The notes beneath the pieces are model-generated. The model was not told the DNA's origin. It was given only the letters and a program-made list of their open reading frames with translations, and did no database searches. A stretch of 64,000 nucleotides of DNA from Phaeodactylum tricornutum CCAP 1055/1 (Eukaryota > Bacillariophyta > Bacillariophyceae > Surirellales > Neidiaceae). Where the stretch lies: positions 248,001-312,000 of the forward strand of contig NC_011691.1 of NCBI RefSeq assembly GCF_000150955.2, in the 5' to 3' direction. Positions 29,132 through 39,768 of this stretch are shown piece after piece (position 1 is the stretch's first letter; the number at the start of each line of letters is the position of its first letter). The position numbers and the translations under genes are program-made.

Positions 29132-30613
29132 TTACGCAACCACTTTTTGAGAAGCTCCTTCGGCTTGAAATTGTTGTTTCATATCAGCTTCACCTTCCCA
29201 TCCCTCGAACCAGGCCACGCCGTGTTTGCGGGTTCCGTCAAAGACGTTGCGCCCGTGCATAGTTTTATAATTGTCCAAAAGCACGACATCTCCTTCCGTC
29301 ATCTTGACGTAGCGGGTATTTTTCACCGTGACTTCATCCAGTTGCTTCAACTGTGCCTCCGACAGCTCGCCATCGTCACCAAAAAACATGTCGGACTTGT
29401 TGATTTGGGAAGCACCGTCCTCGAAACGTTCCGCACCATAGCTGTGGGATGGATAGACAAGACAACTGTGAGATGAATCTCGCCGACGGATCTTTTCGAT
29501 TGCAGCGCAGTAGTCGTTACGTACATTGATTCGCGCTGATGACGCAGTTTCGAACTGTGAGAATGCACGTTGCAAAACCAGGTCGGATCTCCAGTGACGG
29601 GGTGCTTGACAATCGGCGGCTGCGATGGTGCTCGAGCTTGTAACATGCGGGTACCGTCGTATCCACCTTCGCCCCAGAGTAATTCCACGTCAAAATCTAC
29701 CTTGGCGTTGATCGCCGCCGAAACTGCCCCGCGAACGACATTCATGGCGGGTTGCTGAACGAACGAGGGCAAGTTATCGATCCATCCAAAAAATGGCAAT
29801 TCCATGACCGAGTAACGGATTTCTCGGTTGTAGAGCTCTTCGATGAGATCGGCATCGAGATCACGAAACATGCGACGGCCATCGGCAACAAGGAATTCCC
29901 CGCCGGTTTCGGCGGCCTTGAAGCAGACAAAGGCTGCAGCACGCGGAGCGCGCGTTCCGACGAATTCATTGTGCATGCCTGTCGACGTACCAAAAAAATG
30001 CCATGAGAAAACGACATTATCCGTCGTATGCCAAGCCTCATTCTGTCGATATCTAGCACCATCACGTACCAATAAAAAAATTCTTGCGCGATTCCTTGTT
30101 GACGGCTTCGTAGACGGGAGAATTCTTTTGTCCATCCACCGTTGGCCGTGCCGATACGGAATGCAAGGGATCCAAACAGGCTTTCATTCCTATGGCTGCG
30201 TAAAAGGCTTGGAATCCTTCTTGAGTCTTCATGAGATCGAAATCTCGAAAGACGACGGCGCCGTGTTCCTGCATCATAGTTTTGATGCGCATGGCGTTGT
30301 CGCGGACGTAGGCGAGTTGTCCTTCGGTGTCCTCACGAGCAAGACCACAGTCTTTGACGGCGGAGAGCTCCGGGGCAAAGGGAGGCAACTCGCGGGCTTT
30401 GAGCTCGGCCTGCAGCGCCCGAATGTTCTCGATCCGATCGCCCCATTGTGTGAGCGGGGACAGCGGTGGAGGTTCCAACGCCGCAGCGTGCAGCGAGGAG
30501 ATCGAGGAAGGAACATACCCTACCGCACGATTGTTCCGAGAAGGTAGAGAGTTAGGCGCAAACGCGAGAGCAGATGACGCCCACAGAGCAAGAGAAGCGA
30601 GCTGAAGTTTCAT
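29132..30613 (-). CDS. Plastid-targeted TauD/TfdA-like dioxygenase, with an apparent frame break
   Basis: The protein begins MKLQLASLALWASSALAFAP, a signal peptide followed by the diatom ASAFAP-type plastid motif. The family is 2-oxoglutarate/Fe(II)-dependent TauD/TfdA oxygenases: NEAWHTTDNVVF (Fe-binding HxD-like), GGEFLVADGRRM, HPVTGDPTWFCNVHSH, and late DVVLLDNYKTMHGRNVF (distal His, Arg). An 83-base intron 29442-29524 (GTACGT to CCACAG) joins QRESIYGAERFEDG in frame. Further upstream the frame changes at a T7 run (plus strand A7 at 30074-30080): the first reading ends FFIGT and stops, while the next reading resumes LLVRDGARYRQNEAWH. One T fewer would give an open frame. This may be a sequencing or assembly error, a real frameshift, or a missed tiny intron. 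The substrate is unknown. Confidence 0.78.
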
Positions 30614-31687
30614 TGCAAGAAGCGTAGAGTCCGCAAAAGATACACAGTGAGCTAGCTACGAATCCACAACGAGAACACAAGTCTGGCAAAGAAGTGATGG
30701 AAGCGGTAGTGTGGAAAGATCTTGTGGAGGATTCGCGTTTGGTACCAAAAAAGGTATACACGACGAGGACTAACAAGAAGACCAATCCGATTGGTATTGA
30801 AAAAAGGAGCTGACTGTGTGTTGCCGCCCTTCGCTTTCTTGCGTTTCTAGCTGTCGCGACCCAACTTGATCTTGAACACGCGGCAAAGCTTTTCTCGGAT
30901 CGCAAGCAGTGCAACCAGCGAACGGACAGAGTAAGAACGTCGCGGTTCACGAGGAAGAGCCGCCTTCCATGTGTCGTTGCTGACGTGGGAATATGCTCCT
31001 TCAACTTCCGGGAGACCAGACGAAAAATCAGTCTTACATGGGACTGAAGCAATTCCGAAAAAGCACTTGGACCTTTCATAGATGCATTTGTCGTTCGACA
31101 TACGGATGCACGACTCAGAGATTTAAAGAGATTTAAAGTATAGGAGGAGGACAAACCTACAAGGTCTCGGAAAATAGGTCCCAGAAAAATCTTCTAATCA
31201 CTATTGTGTTTCACAATTCATTGTCAGGTTCTTTCCAGCAAAAGTCCCCGACTATTTTCAGAAAGACTGTAGATGACTGTCTTTATATAGCCCCGTCTAA
31301 AACTCAGTTTTGCATATGCCTATGATTCACATGCTTATACCAGTCATCCGGTCATTCATCTTGAATATGCTTGGGCCCAATAAAAGTCGCCGTTCGCAGG
31401 ATGCCTCACACGGTACGCCCCGGGCACGCACACGATGCTCTCGCAATCGGGGTATCGCGTCGTTGTACTACGCCATCGTGGGACTCTTCTCACATACTAC
31501 ACGGGATACACCAAACTTTCTTCGTTACATACCAGAAGAGCTTTCTACCTCTTTCCAATCGACTTGTTTTGTTACGTCCATATCGCGCCGAGACTGTTGT
31601 ATAGATCGTTTGTCACTCGATAGAAAAAGAAACCACCCTCCGTCCAATTGTGTTGCTGTTTTTGTTCCCTTTATTTGAAAGGAAAGC
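30614..31687. other. Divergent upstream region
   Basis: Lies between the starts of the TauD-like gene and the gene at 31688. A 200-residue minus frame at 30552-31154 overlaps the TauD start and looks like a shadow. No RNA gene is seen. Confidence 0.5.
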
Positions 31688-32902
31688 ATGTCGGTGGATG
31701 TCAATGCAGTCAAGGAACGCCTCAACGGACTAGTGACGCTGCTCAAAGCCGTCGGTGTGGACGATCTCAATACCGGAGATGTACAGCGGGTCAGCAAAGG
31801 ACTTAGAAAAAACGGAGGCCTAGGGCTTCCCGATGCTCGTCAACTGAATGATGAACAGATTGAACTCATTATTAGAAAGTTGCAAATGGCGCAACAAGAA
31901 GCTCCGCAAATTATTGCGGCGTTGGAAGCCCATGCCGAAGCGCGTTCCTTGAACGGCAGTGATAGTCGGCCTCGGCCACACCAGCAACAGCGCCAACAGT
32001 ACGAAGACGACGAGGATGACGATGATGAAATCGATGAAGACGCCAACTATCCCATGGTTGGGTCCGGCTGCTCGGATGATGTTTCCATAATGAGTGACCT
32101 GACGACTCCAACCGTAGTGAACGATAGACACGTCCCGGAGGAAGAGCACTACCGAGATACCCTACCACCCATGATTGTTGGTGGGGGTGGCGACCGAGCG
32201 CCTCCCATGATGATTGCACCTACCAAACGTAAGAATCTCGTCAATTCGGTGCGTCCAGGAATGTCACGGGGAGCGCGGCCAGGTCTACTGGCACCGCCAT
32301 CCCGGGGGGCCGCGGCGGCCCGCCAAAAACGCTATCAAGACACAATGCACAAGTTACAGCAAGAATCCCCAACGCCATCGACGAAAAGGATTCTCAAGGT
32401 TAAAAAGGACCCCACCAAGAAAAGTTCGTCTTCCACACGACGTCCCACCAGCAGTTCCGAAAACACCCATTCTCACAAAGAGTTCAACGCCCGGAATGAA
32501 TGGGAGTCCGAAAATGCCGGACGCAGCTCGGCTCCTACTCGTAAATCCAAGCCAAAAAAGTCTAGTGCGACTACCGCCATTGACGATGACGGTTTTCTAG
32601 TAGGGGATTCCTTTGATCCCTTTGCTAGTAGTGATAACAACCCGTTTGCTTCACGCACAACTTCCGCAGGCGACTTGGCATTTTCGACGTCCCGCCGGGA
32701 TCCCTTCTCATCCTCTTCCTCTGCAAACGGCTTCGACGCGTTTGGGGGGGCATCTGGATCGCGCAAACTGAAAAAGAAACCAGAGCGTAGCATTGAAAGT
32801 TCCTTCTCCTCCAGCCGGAGTAAGGAAGGCAACCCTCGGTCCAGCGCGACAGGCGGTGCGACACCGCGTCGTCGTGCACGACGGGCCAGTCTTGCCATGT
32901 AG
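31688..32902 (+). CDS. Unknown protein with helical N-terminus and disordered tail
   Basis: 404 residues, one exon, ATG at 31688. Residues 1-90 are predicted mostly helical (NAVKERLNGLVTLLKAVGV; later EQIELIIRKLQMAQQEAPQI). The rest is low complexity: an acidic run near 110-122, Ser/Lys-rich segments, several FDPF- or NPF-like short motifs (FDPFASSDNNPFAS, RDPFSS, FDAFGG), and a basic C-terminus RRRARRAS. NPF and DPF motifs are bound by EH and AP2 domains in clathrin trafficking, so an endocytic adaptor role is possible, but this is a guess. The family is not recognised. Confidence 0.72.
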   Translation: MSVDVNAVKERLNGLVTLLKAVGVDDLNTGDVQRVSKGLRKNGGLGLPDARQLNDEQIELIIRKLQMAQQEAPQIIAALEAHAEARSLNGSDSRPRPHQQQRQQYEDDEDDDDEIDEDANYPMVGSGCSDDVSIMSDLTTPTVVNDRHVPEEEHYRDTLPPMIVGGGGDRAPPMMIAPTKRKNLVNSVRPGMSRGARPGLLAPPSRGAAAARQKRYQDTMHKLQQESPTPSTKRILKVKKDPTKKSSSSTRRPTSSSENTHSHKEFNARNEWESENAGRSSAPTRKSKPKKSSATTAIDDDGFLVGDSFDPFASSDNNPFASRTTSAGDLAFSTSRRDPFSSSSSANGFDAFGGASGSRKLKKKPERSIESSFSSSRSKEGNPRSSATGGATPRRRARRASLAM

Positions 32903-33430
32903 AATCAGTCTCTTTCTTGAACAGCCCGAAAGTTGTGGTTACATAGAATTTGATGCAATCGTCGATAGGTAATTTCAAGAACAGGCACAGCGTTCGCTCA
33001 AATCCCCGTCCACAGCACCAGAGCGAATGCTCGAGCACAACACTCCTGTACCAGCCTAGCATTCAAACAATACCAAACTTATTATTAAAACTTAAACTGG
33101 AGAAAACGCGTAAGGATGCGGGACCTTTTAGATAGCTACCGTCGACTTGGATCTATAGCCTGCGGCTTAAGTTGCTGTGAGTCAGCAGAGATGGCGCGGG
33201 CTGACTGCCTATCCTACAACGCAGTAAAGGAGAACGCCGCACCTCGAAAGGGACTGACCTCCTCGTATGTGCTTAGATTGGGCCGTTTGGGCAAAATTAG
33301 TCGTGCATGTGTAGACCACACGTTGAACGCGTGCATCTACGCTAGAGCGTGCCAAACACTGCGATCGTGAAAATAAGTTTCCGTGGACAAGTTTCGATTG
33401 GTACGATGGTCTACAAAGAACAGTCCTGCA
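32903..33430. other. Intergenic
   Basis: Space between two plus-strand genes; no feature identified. Confidence 0.45.
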
Positions 33431-34144
33431 ATGAATCATAATTCCCTGCCCAAGGAAAGAACCATGACTGCTATCGAAGGAAGAGATGAGGCCACCATTC
33501 CTGAAAAGCAAAAAGGATCTATCAACAGCATGAAAAAAGGGCGACGGAGGAAAGGTGTTCTAAGGGGTATATCGAGTTGGTGGAAACGCCGTCAATTCTA
33601 TATAGCACACAACGATTCCAGAGACAACGGCGATTTCCGAAATCTAACCCTCGAAGCATCCATGGACGATGAAGATGGTGATGAATTTGACACTTCTTCA
33701 ACTCTCCAGATTCTTTTGACAATCAATCCTACCACTAGCGATGCATCCACGGTCAACGTATCGAATGTTGGAAAAGATAGTGTTGAGAGGAAGGAAAGTT
33801 TCTTCACCTCCATGCGACCGCTGGTGCGATCGAGTAGAAATTCGGACCAGCAACAACAAAAATCAATGCTCTATAACAGCGCGATACCATTCCATCGCAG
33901 CGCAACAACAGAGTCTCACCAGGGCTCACTGGAGAGCATGGACTCTGTCGCCGAGTCTGATTGCGATCCGGAAGAGAGCGCGTCGGAAGCAACACCGGTT
34001 GTCACAAACGTAGTCAGTCCTATAAACTTCTTCAAAGAACACGTCGACTTTCTGCGAGAGCAGACCCAACCACGACGAGTGGAAGTTGTCTGGGGCAGTC
34101 CGTCACGCAGTCAAAAAGTAGGTAAGGCCGGCACAGAAAAGTAA
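33431..34144 (+). CDS. Unknown Ser-rich protein
   Basis: From the first ATG at 33431 (the frame opens earlier with GTG), 237 residues. A basic region KKGRRRKGVLRGISSWWKRR lies near 37-57, followed by an acidic patch (DDEDGDEFD) and long Ser/Thr-rich stretches. Near the end, INFFKEHVDFLREQ looks helical. No family is recognised. The stop lies 12 bases from the end of the convergent NYN gene. Confidence 0.6.
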   Translation: MNHNSLPKERTMTAIEGRDEATIPEKQKGSINSMKKGRRRKGVLRGISSWWKRRQFYIAHNDSRDNGDFRNLTLEASMDDEDGDEFDTSSTLQILLTINPTTSDASTVNVSNVGKDSVERKESFFTSMRPLVRSSRNSDQQQQKSMLYNSAIPFHRSATTESHQGSLESMDSVAESDCDPEESASEATPVVTNVVSPINFFKEHVDFLREQTQPRRVEVVWGSPSRSQKVGKAGTEK

Positions 34145-34155
34145 TCTATTCTGGA

Positions 34156-36495
34156 TCATGCTCCTTTTCGAAGTCCGACCCCAAATTCATAGGTTGAGGC
34201 TGGATCGTTGTCTGATCCTAACGTATCCTGTCGTTCAAAAAGCTTATCGTGGTGGCCTACAAAACTCGCCAGGCCTCCGTAGTGTGCTTTCAGCTCGTGT
34301 AGTGCCGACTGCCGACCTTTCTTGTATTCTCCAGTCGAAGACTTGTTACTGGCGAGATACCGTCCAACGTTACGAGAACTAGCCTGGCCGTGACTGGCTC
34401 TCAGATACTCAAAGACGAGTTCCTTAAGATAGGTATCCGTCTCATCGGAGACAGTAGTGCCCGTTTCTTCACTGGGGTCGGACAATAAGTGAGGCATATT
34501 CAAATGCTGGTACTTACGGGGTGATGAGTGCGCTGCTGTTTGTAAGCGTGCAATTTCTTGCTCAACATCACTTCGAATACGGTCCACTAGCACTGCTTTG
34601 GTTCCACCAATTGGTAAACCACGAGCACGACAACAGTCTTTGAGCTCGGCAACCTTGCAAAGGCTATAATCGCGAGTCAGATCGTCCGGCAGCTCCACAC
34701 CGTCTGCACGCAAAGCGTTGGCCGCATCTCGGGAGACACTGGGTGCATCGGGCAGAGTATCCAAAAGCAGCAAAGAGTGATAATAGGCTGTGGCCTTGTC
34801 TTGAAGAATAGTCAGCGAGTACGTTTCGAGAAAGTCTTTTTCGGCAGCACTCAAACGAGTACTCCGTGCCCGTTCGGTCAATGCGACCGTGGCTTCGGGT
34901 AGTCGTACTCGTACCCAGTACGCCTTGTCACTAGGATCTTCCTTTTGGTAATGATCGTCCCTTGTTTCAATGACAAAGACACCCGACATGGTCAAAAATT
35001 GTCGGAGTCCACCGTAGGACAATTTCAATTCCTCTAAAACCGACCGCGACCCAAGTTTCAAAATCTTGAGATACCGTCCGATATCCCGGCTCGTCACTCG
35101 TTCCAGGCCCGATTCGGTGACAAAATCGTACAAAATTTTCATGAGCGTAAAGACGGAAACCACTGCTTCCACATGGTTGGAGCCGTTAACTTTTCCCCGT
35201 TTCGGTACGATGAGTTCGTCCAAATGGTCTTCCAGCCACACGACGTCGTAATCCTTCAATCCGGGTGTTTCGTACAGAGCCCGATTGCAGCCGGTTTTCA
35301 TGGATACGAGACCGACTTTGCGGGCTTTTTGGCGGGTCCGGATCATGGCGGGCATGAAATCCTTGTCGCCCGTGAGCAACAAGGCGACGTCGTAGGCGTT
35401 GGGTACGGTGGCGTAGTGCATCATTTCCACGGCCAACTGTATGTCGACGCATTTTTCGCCGCGGCCGACCGTTTCCATCATGTGGACGTCGTAATTGGCG
35501 GCCTGCATGTCTTGAAACATTTGGTACCGAAAGGAGGACGTGGGTGTGTCGGCCTTGTAGGACGTAAAGACGCTGGCGCGGACAATTTCCATGGGACGGG
35601 CGTTTTTGGTGGCAGACTCGTGGGTTGTCGTGTGTGCGGGAGCGGCCGTGTTGGTACTCCATCCGGGATCCCGCAAGCTTTCGCAGAGAATCCGTGGCAG
35701 GGCGGCCCAATGGAAATCGTACCGATTCTGCCAACCACGACCGTAGCGTTGGATAATGGGACAGCGGGCTTCGGTGCGTTCGTAGATACTGTAGTACAAC
35801 CACGTTCCGTCAATAAAGAGCATGGCTTTGAGAGGCACGACACCCGTGTTGGCAGTAGCCGGTGCGATGCTGTCCGTCGACGGAACGGATCTGGAATAGT
35901 TGCCGTTGGTCGACGGGGAAAGCGCCTCTGGGTCTCGCTCTGGTGCCCGGGTTGCGGTGACCTCGTGGCTGGAAACGGGTGCGGGTGCACGGGGGGAGTA
36001 TTGTTGTGATGGCTGTGATTGTTGTGATTGTTGTTGCTGCACAAGTTGGAGCAAGAGATCAATCTGTTGCTGTTGCTGTTCGACTTTTCTTTGGGTTTCT
36101 TTCCATCCAGCACTTTCGTTCTGGTTGGTGTTGGATCGCGACGACGCGAGTGAGGCATGGTCGGGGTCTTCGTCGTCCGCCAATATTGGTGGAGGGAATT
36201 GTCCGGGGGGATGTGCCGTGCACTGCCCTGACCAGTCGCGTCCGTACGGTACCCCGTACCGTCGTGGGTGGAGGACCGTATGGACCGCGACCCACGCGTG
36301 GGTGCCCACCCACTGGGACACTAGTCCGTGGTGTACGCATGCCACTAGTCCACAGAGTAGGAGGATACGGTAGGGAGTATTACTACTCGTGTAGAAAACG
36401 GTCCGGCGTCGTCGTCGTCGTCGTCGTCGTCGTCGACGACGGGGCAAGGCTTGCCCAGTGTGGTCGTCCACCCCCGTGGGCGGCGACGACGGCAT
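34156..36495 (-). CDS. Membrane-anchored NYN-domain protein with LOTUS-like repeats and SAP
   Basis: 779 residues, one exon. Start: basic N-terminus with a run of 13 Arg (about 19-31), then a hydrophobic segment RILLLCGLVACVHHGLV (43-59), likely a signal anchor. A Gln-rich coiled stretch (137-166) follows. The NYN (PIN-like nuclease) domain is about 223-425: MLFIDGTWLYY, EKCVDIQLAVEMM and LLLTGDKDFMPAM hold the acidic residues (D229, D351, D377, D379) expected for Mg-dependent RNA cleavage. Two winged-helix/LOTUS-like units occur near 446-512 and 688-756, both containing a (K or R)xxxLxELKxxYGGLxxF pattern. A SAP-type motif at about 612-645 (CKVAELKDCCRARGLPIGGTK) lies between them. NYN plus LOTUS is the pattern of RNA-regulating nucleases such as MARF1. 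The compartment and targets are unknown. Confidence 0.8.
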   Translation of the reverse strand: MPSSPPTGVDDHTGQALPRRRRRRRRRRRRRTVFYTSSNTPYRILLLCGLVACVHHGLVSQWVGTHAWVAVHTVLHPRRYGVPYGRDWSGQCTAHPPGQFPPPILADDEDPDHASLASSRSNTNQNESAGWKETQRKVEQQQQQIDLLLQLVQQQQSQQSQPSQQYSPRAPAPVSSHEVTATRAPERDPEALSPSTNGNYSRSVPSTDSIAPATANTGVVPLKAMLFIDGTWLYYSIYERTEARCPIIQRYGRGWQNRYDFHWAALPRILCESLRDPGWSTNTAAPAHTTTHESATKNARPMEIVRASVFTSYKADTPTSSFRYQMFQDMQAANYDVHMMETVGRGEKCVDIQLAVEMMHYATVPNAYDVALLLTGDKDFMPAMIRTRQKARKVGLVSMKTGCNRALYETPGLKDYDVVWLEDHLDELIVPKRGKVNGSNHVEAVVSVFTLMKILYDFVTESGLERVTSRDIGRYLKILKLGSRSVLEELKLSYGGLRQFLTMSGVFVIETRDDHYQKEDPSDKAYWVRVRLPEATVALTERARSTRLSAAEKDFLETYSLTILQDKATAYYHSLLLLDTLPDAPSVSRDAANALRADGVELPDDLTRDYSLCKVAELKDCCRARGLPIGGTKAVLVDRIRSDVEQEIARLQTAAHSSPRKYQHLNMPHLLSDPSEETGTTVSDETDTYLKELVFEYLRASHGQASSRNVGRYLASNKSSTGEYKKGRQSALHELKAHYGGLASFVGHHDKLFERQDTLGSDNDPASTYEFGVGLRKGA
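36402..36441. repeat. (GTC/CGT) triplet run coding poly-Arg
   Basis: Triplet repeats on the plus strand encode the Arg run near the N-terminus of the NYN protein. Such a run is likely to vary in length between strains. Confidence 0.7.
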
Positions 36496-37476
36496 CCTCC
36501 TATGCCGGGACGGAAATCGGTCCGTGTTGTATCTATATTTATATATGAATAAGACGAGCGCGAACGTCGTGAATAAAATGTTGGAAAGGAAATAAAGGAG
36601 GAGAGTAGTCTATCAAATGGAGCAAGTTGCACGATGACGACAGCGTCACGATGGGGATGGATCGGCGAAGGTGAAACCTCTATGGATGGAATCCAGAGTG
36701 GTATTAGTACCAGACTCCCTGGACTATATTCTAGCTAGTAGGTAGCATAGCGGACCTGACTGTGCGCTTTCGACTCCACAGAGTGCCCATGTTAGTAGTA
36801 GGCAACGAACACGGACCCCCCCCCCCTCCCCTACCGACGGGTGGGGTTGGGCACAGTGGATGGGTGGACCGACGAAAAAAAAACGTATGCGCGGACCCCG
36901 GGAAGCACCCTCTTCATTACATGAGTAGGTGACTGTACTTCTATGGGCTAATGTTGGCCGTACCAACAATTTACCTACCTACCTACCTACCTACTTGTTG
37001 GATTTTACTATACGACTCTTGTGTCATGGACTGCGTGATGACTTGCGAGTCACCACCGTCCAGGCGCCAACCGACAAGACGGACAAACGCCACGAGAGAT
37101 ACCTGGATAGAATAGAATGGCAGCCGCCGTTCATTCTTCACAGACACGAACCAACCACTTGAGGGACGCGTTTTGGGTGGAAACGAGTCCAATAGTGAGA
37201 GAATCTACACACACCACGTGATACGACACGCGGAACCATCCAGTGTTGGCCCCCCCCTCACGGAACATTTTCCAGTCGGCTTGGGAGAATAAATATCGAA
37301 CGCGAGACACCAAACACCTCCTACCCAAATACACCCACCACCACACAACAAGCCACACGCAACAAACACTTTTCATTCATATCATTATCGATATACTACT
37401 TACAGTTAAAACACAACACAACAAAAACACTATTGCCTATATTCCTCTGTGTGGTGGTAACATTGGTATTGACATC
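36496..37476. other. Divergent promoter region with simple repeats
   Basis: Lies between the starts of the NYN and PPR genes. It holds an AT-rich TATA-like block near 36531-36546, a C11 run at 36816-36826, and a TACC microsatellite at 36972-36994. No gene is supported. Confidence 0.6.
36972..36994. repeat. (TACC)n microsatellite
   Basis: About six tandem TACC units in the region between the NYN and PPR genes. Confidence 0.8.
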
Positions 37477-39324
37477 ATGCGGACGTTCGCCTTACTGTCC
37501 ATTCGATCCGCACACGGCCGGATGTTGTGGAGAGGGACAGTCCTACTGACCGTGATGATACTCCTGCACCGTCCCGAGCCGACGCACGCCTGGACAACGA
37601 CAACAACAACGACGACGACGAGGTGGCTGCTTTCGTCCCCCACGACGTCTTGGACGAGTACCACTACACGTCCGACCGCCGCCGAAACAAGAACGGCAAC
37701 GACCGGCACAATCACGACCCGCCGGCACCTGTCCAGCAGTACCTTGCCGGATGCCAAACTCCCGAACGATACCGTCTCTCCCGACCCTACTCGCCCGGAG
37801 ACCGACGAAAGCAGTCGTCGGCAACAATTAGTCTTCAACCAAGGACTCAACGATCTCGCGGAATCCTGCAGTAATCCTAAAGTACAGGTCGTGACCAAAG
37901 CACAAGCGTGTCAAGACCGCTACACCGAAGCGGTACAGTCCCACACACATCCGACCGACCTCATTTCCTTCAATACCGTCCTCAAGGCCTGGACCAAGGC
38001 CGGAGCTTGTCTGGCGGAACACGCACAACACGGACACATGCTGGACGCGAACGTGCCCGTCTACACGCCCCGCGATTGTGCGCAACGGGCGCAGGATCTC
38101 CTCCAAGCCAGGGTCGCCCAACAACAGGACGTCGATACCATGTCCTACAACAGCGTCATGGACGGTTGGGCCAAATCACGTGCCGTCGAAGCACCCTTGC
38201 GCGTGGAAGAATTGCTCGCGCAACTACAGCAAGGCAGTCGACACGGTTTGTATCCCGATACACTCTCCTACAACGCCTTGGTCGACGCCTATGCCTACAG
38301 CAACAAACCGGAGCGCATGGATCGACTCGAACAGATTTGGCAAGATATGCAGCGCATGGATCAGCAACAAACGGATTCGGACGACGCCGCGTCCGTTCCT
38401 CGCGTGCGACCAACCGTACGGTCCATCAATTCTATTCTGCACGCCTACGCACGCCAAGTACCCGAAGACGCCACCTACGCACCCAAAGCCCTACAAATCC
38501 TGGTCGACATGAAACGGCAGCACGAAAAGGTCCCCGATCCCGCAGTCCAACCCGACGTGATGACCTACACCACCGTCATGGACGCCTTTGCCCGCGTCGG
38601 CAACGTCCAAGCTGCCGAACAGGCCGACCAACTCTTTAGCGAACTCCAATCGCTCTACGAATCGACCAAGAACGATCGATTCCGGCCGAGTGTCTACACT
38701 TACGTCACTTTACTCATTGCCTGGTCAAGGTCGCACGCTCCCCAAGCCACTACCCGCGCCTCGGAAATTTTGGAAGCCCTCCTGGCCGACCCACACGTGA
38801 CCCCCAATGCCCGCGCCTTTACGGCCGTCATTGCCACCTGGGGACGCAGTAGGGATGTCCGCAAGGCCCCCAAAGCAGTTCAAATTCTGCAACGCATGAA
38901 AGCCTTGGCGACCACCAATCCTGAAGTGGCGCCGAGCCTGTACAGTTACAATAGTGCGATGGATTGTTGTGCCCGGGTCCGCGGCGATTCGGTTCAAAAC
39001 ACTGCGGCCCTGAAAATGGCCTTTGCTATTTTTCAGTCCCTCAACGCGGATACGGCCGTCCAAGCGAATCACGTCACGTTTGGTATATTGCTGAAAAATG
39101 CCGGGGCTTTGCTACCGGCCGGTGACGAACGGAACAAAATTGCGATTGCCGTGTTGAAAAAAGCCATGGCCGCTGGTCAAGTCGATCCGTCGGTTTTAAT
39201 CAACTTCCAAAAGGCGGCCGATGCGTCGGTTGTATCGGTAACGTTGGAGCCACTGGCGGCCGGGCAAGGGCATTTGGATTTCAACAAGATTCCGGCAGCC
39301 TGGAATAAACATGTGCAAAAGTAA
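37477..39324 (+). CDS. Pentatricopeptide repeat (PPR) protein
   Basis: The ATG at 37477 is preferred to the longer open frame from 37243, because it gives a hydrophobic leader (LWRGTVLLTVMILLHRPEPTHAW) before a Thr-rich stretch, in line with a signal and transit peptide for plastid or mitochondrion. Length 615 residues. About eight 35-residue repeats can be read, with openings such as ISFNTVLKAWTKAG, MSYNSVMDGWAKSR, LSYNALVDAYAYSN, MTYTTVMDAFARVG, YTYVTLLIAWSRSH, RAFTAVIATWGRSR and YSYNSAMDCCARVR. PPR proteins bind organelle RNA in a base-specific way and guide processing, editing or translation. No extra catalytic domain is seen. The target RNA is unknown. Confidence 0.88.
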   Translation: MRTFALLSIRSAHGRMLWRGTVLLTVMILLHRPEPTHAWTTTTTTTTTRWLLSSPTTSWTSTTTRPTAAETRTATTGTITTRRHLSSSTLPDAKLPNDTVSPDPTRPETDESSRRQQLVFNQGLNDLAESCSNPKVQVVTKAQACQDRYTEAVQSHTHPTDLISFNTVLKAWTKAGACLAEHAQHGHMLDANVPVYTPRDCAQRAQDLLQARVAQQQDVDTMSYNSVMDGWAKSRAVEAPLRVEELLAQLQQGSRHGLYPDTLSYNALVDAYAYSNKPERMDRLEQIWQDMQRMDQQQTDSDDAASVPRVRPTVRSINSILHAYARQVPEDATYAPKALQILVDMKRQHEKVPDPAVQPDVMTYTTVMDAFARVGNVQAAEQADQLFSELQSLYESTKNDRFRPSVYTYVTLLIAWSRSHAPQATTRASEILEALLADPHVTPNARAFTAVIATWGRSRDVRKAPKAVQILQRMKALATTNPEVAPSLYSYNSAMDCCARVRGDSVQNTAALKMAFAIFQSLNADTAVQANHVTFGILLKNAGALLPAGDERNKIAIAVLKKAMAAGQVDPSVLINFQKAADASVVSVTLEPLAAGQGHLDFNKIPAAWNKHVQK

Positions 39325-39768
39325 AACAAAGATGGGCTTTGGCGAGGCGGAAACGTTTGACGAAAGTTGGGAATGAGTTCGTTCGTACGCATTTCCAAGA
39401 GGGGTTGCGCGTTCCTTTCAATGCTAACGATTGGCATTCTGGCACCTGCGCATTGCCCGCGGGCGCTGTAGTACGGTATCACCGATGCATTCTGTCTGAT
39501 CTCGCCGCAATTCGTTTCACCCGAGAGGAATTCGTCGAACCGTAGGCCAACGCAGAATATATCAAACCAATATCGGAACGCCGTCTTTTTGATCAATACT
39601 ATTAAATTAATACGCTGGGATGTATCATGAATAGGCAATGTAGTTTACTTTCCTCTCCCCACGAGAAGAGCGCCTTAGTTGCTATTCTGATCCAATGTCG
39701 CTAGCGAACGCATAGAACACCGCTGACTGTAAACACAATTTGACATGTAGTAGCGCAATCGTGCATCC
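39325..39768. other. Intergenic between convergent genes
   Basis: No feature identified between the PPR and HSF stops. Confidence 0.45.

Noticed and set aside
30042-30069. 27-base GT-AG intron in the TauD-like gene
   Set aside because: It is less than half the length of the shortest supported intron here (58 bases), so a homopolymer frame error is more likely. It is kept as an alternative in the finding.
30552-31154. 200-residue minus frame upstream of the TauD-like gene
   Set aside because: It overlaps the plastid leader of the TauD-like gene, is Ser/Cys-rich and resembles no family.
35173-36158. Frames of 205-278 residues on both strands over the NYN gene
   Set aside because: They are shadows caused by high GC third positions; only the minus 779-residue frame has domains.
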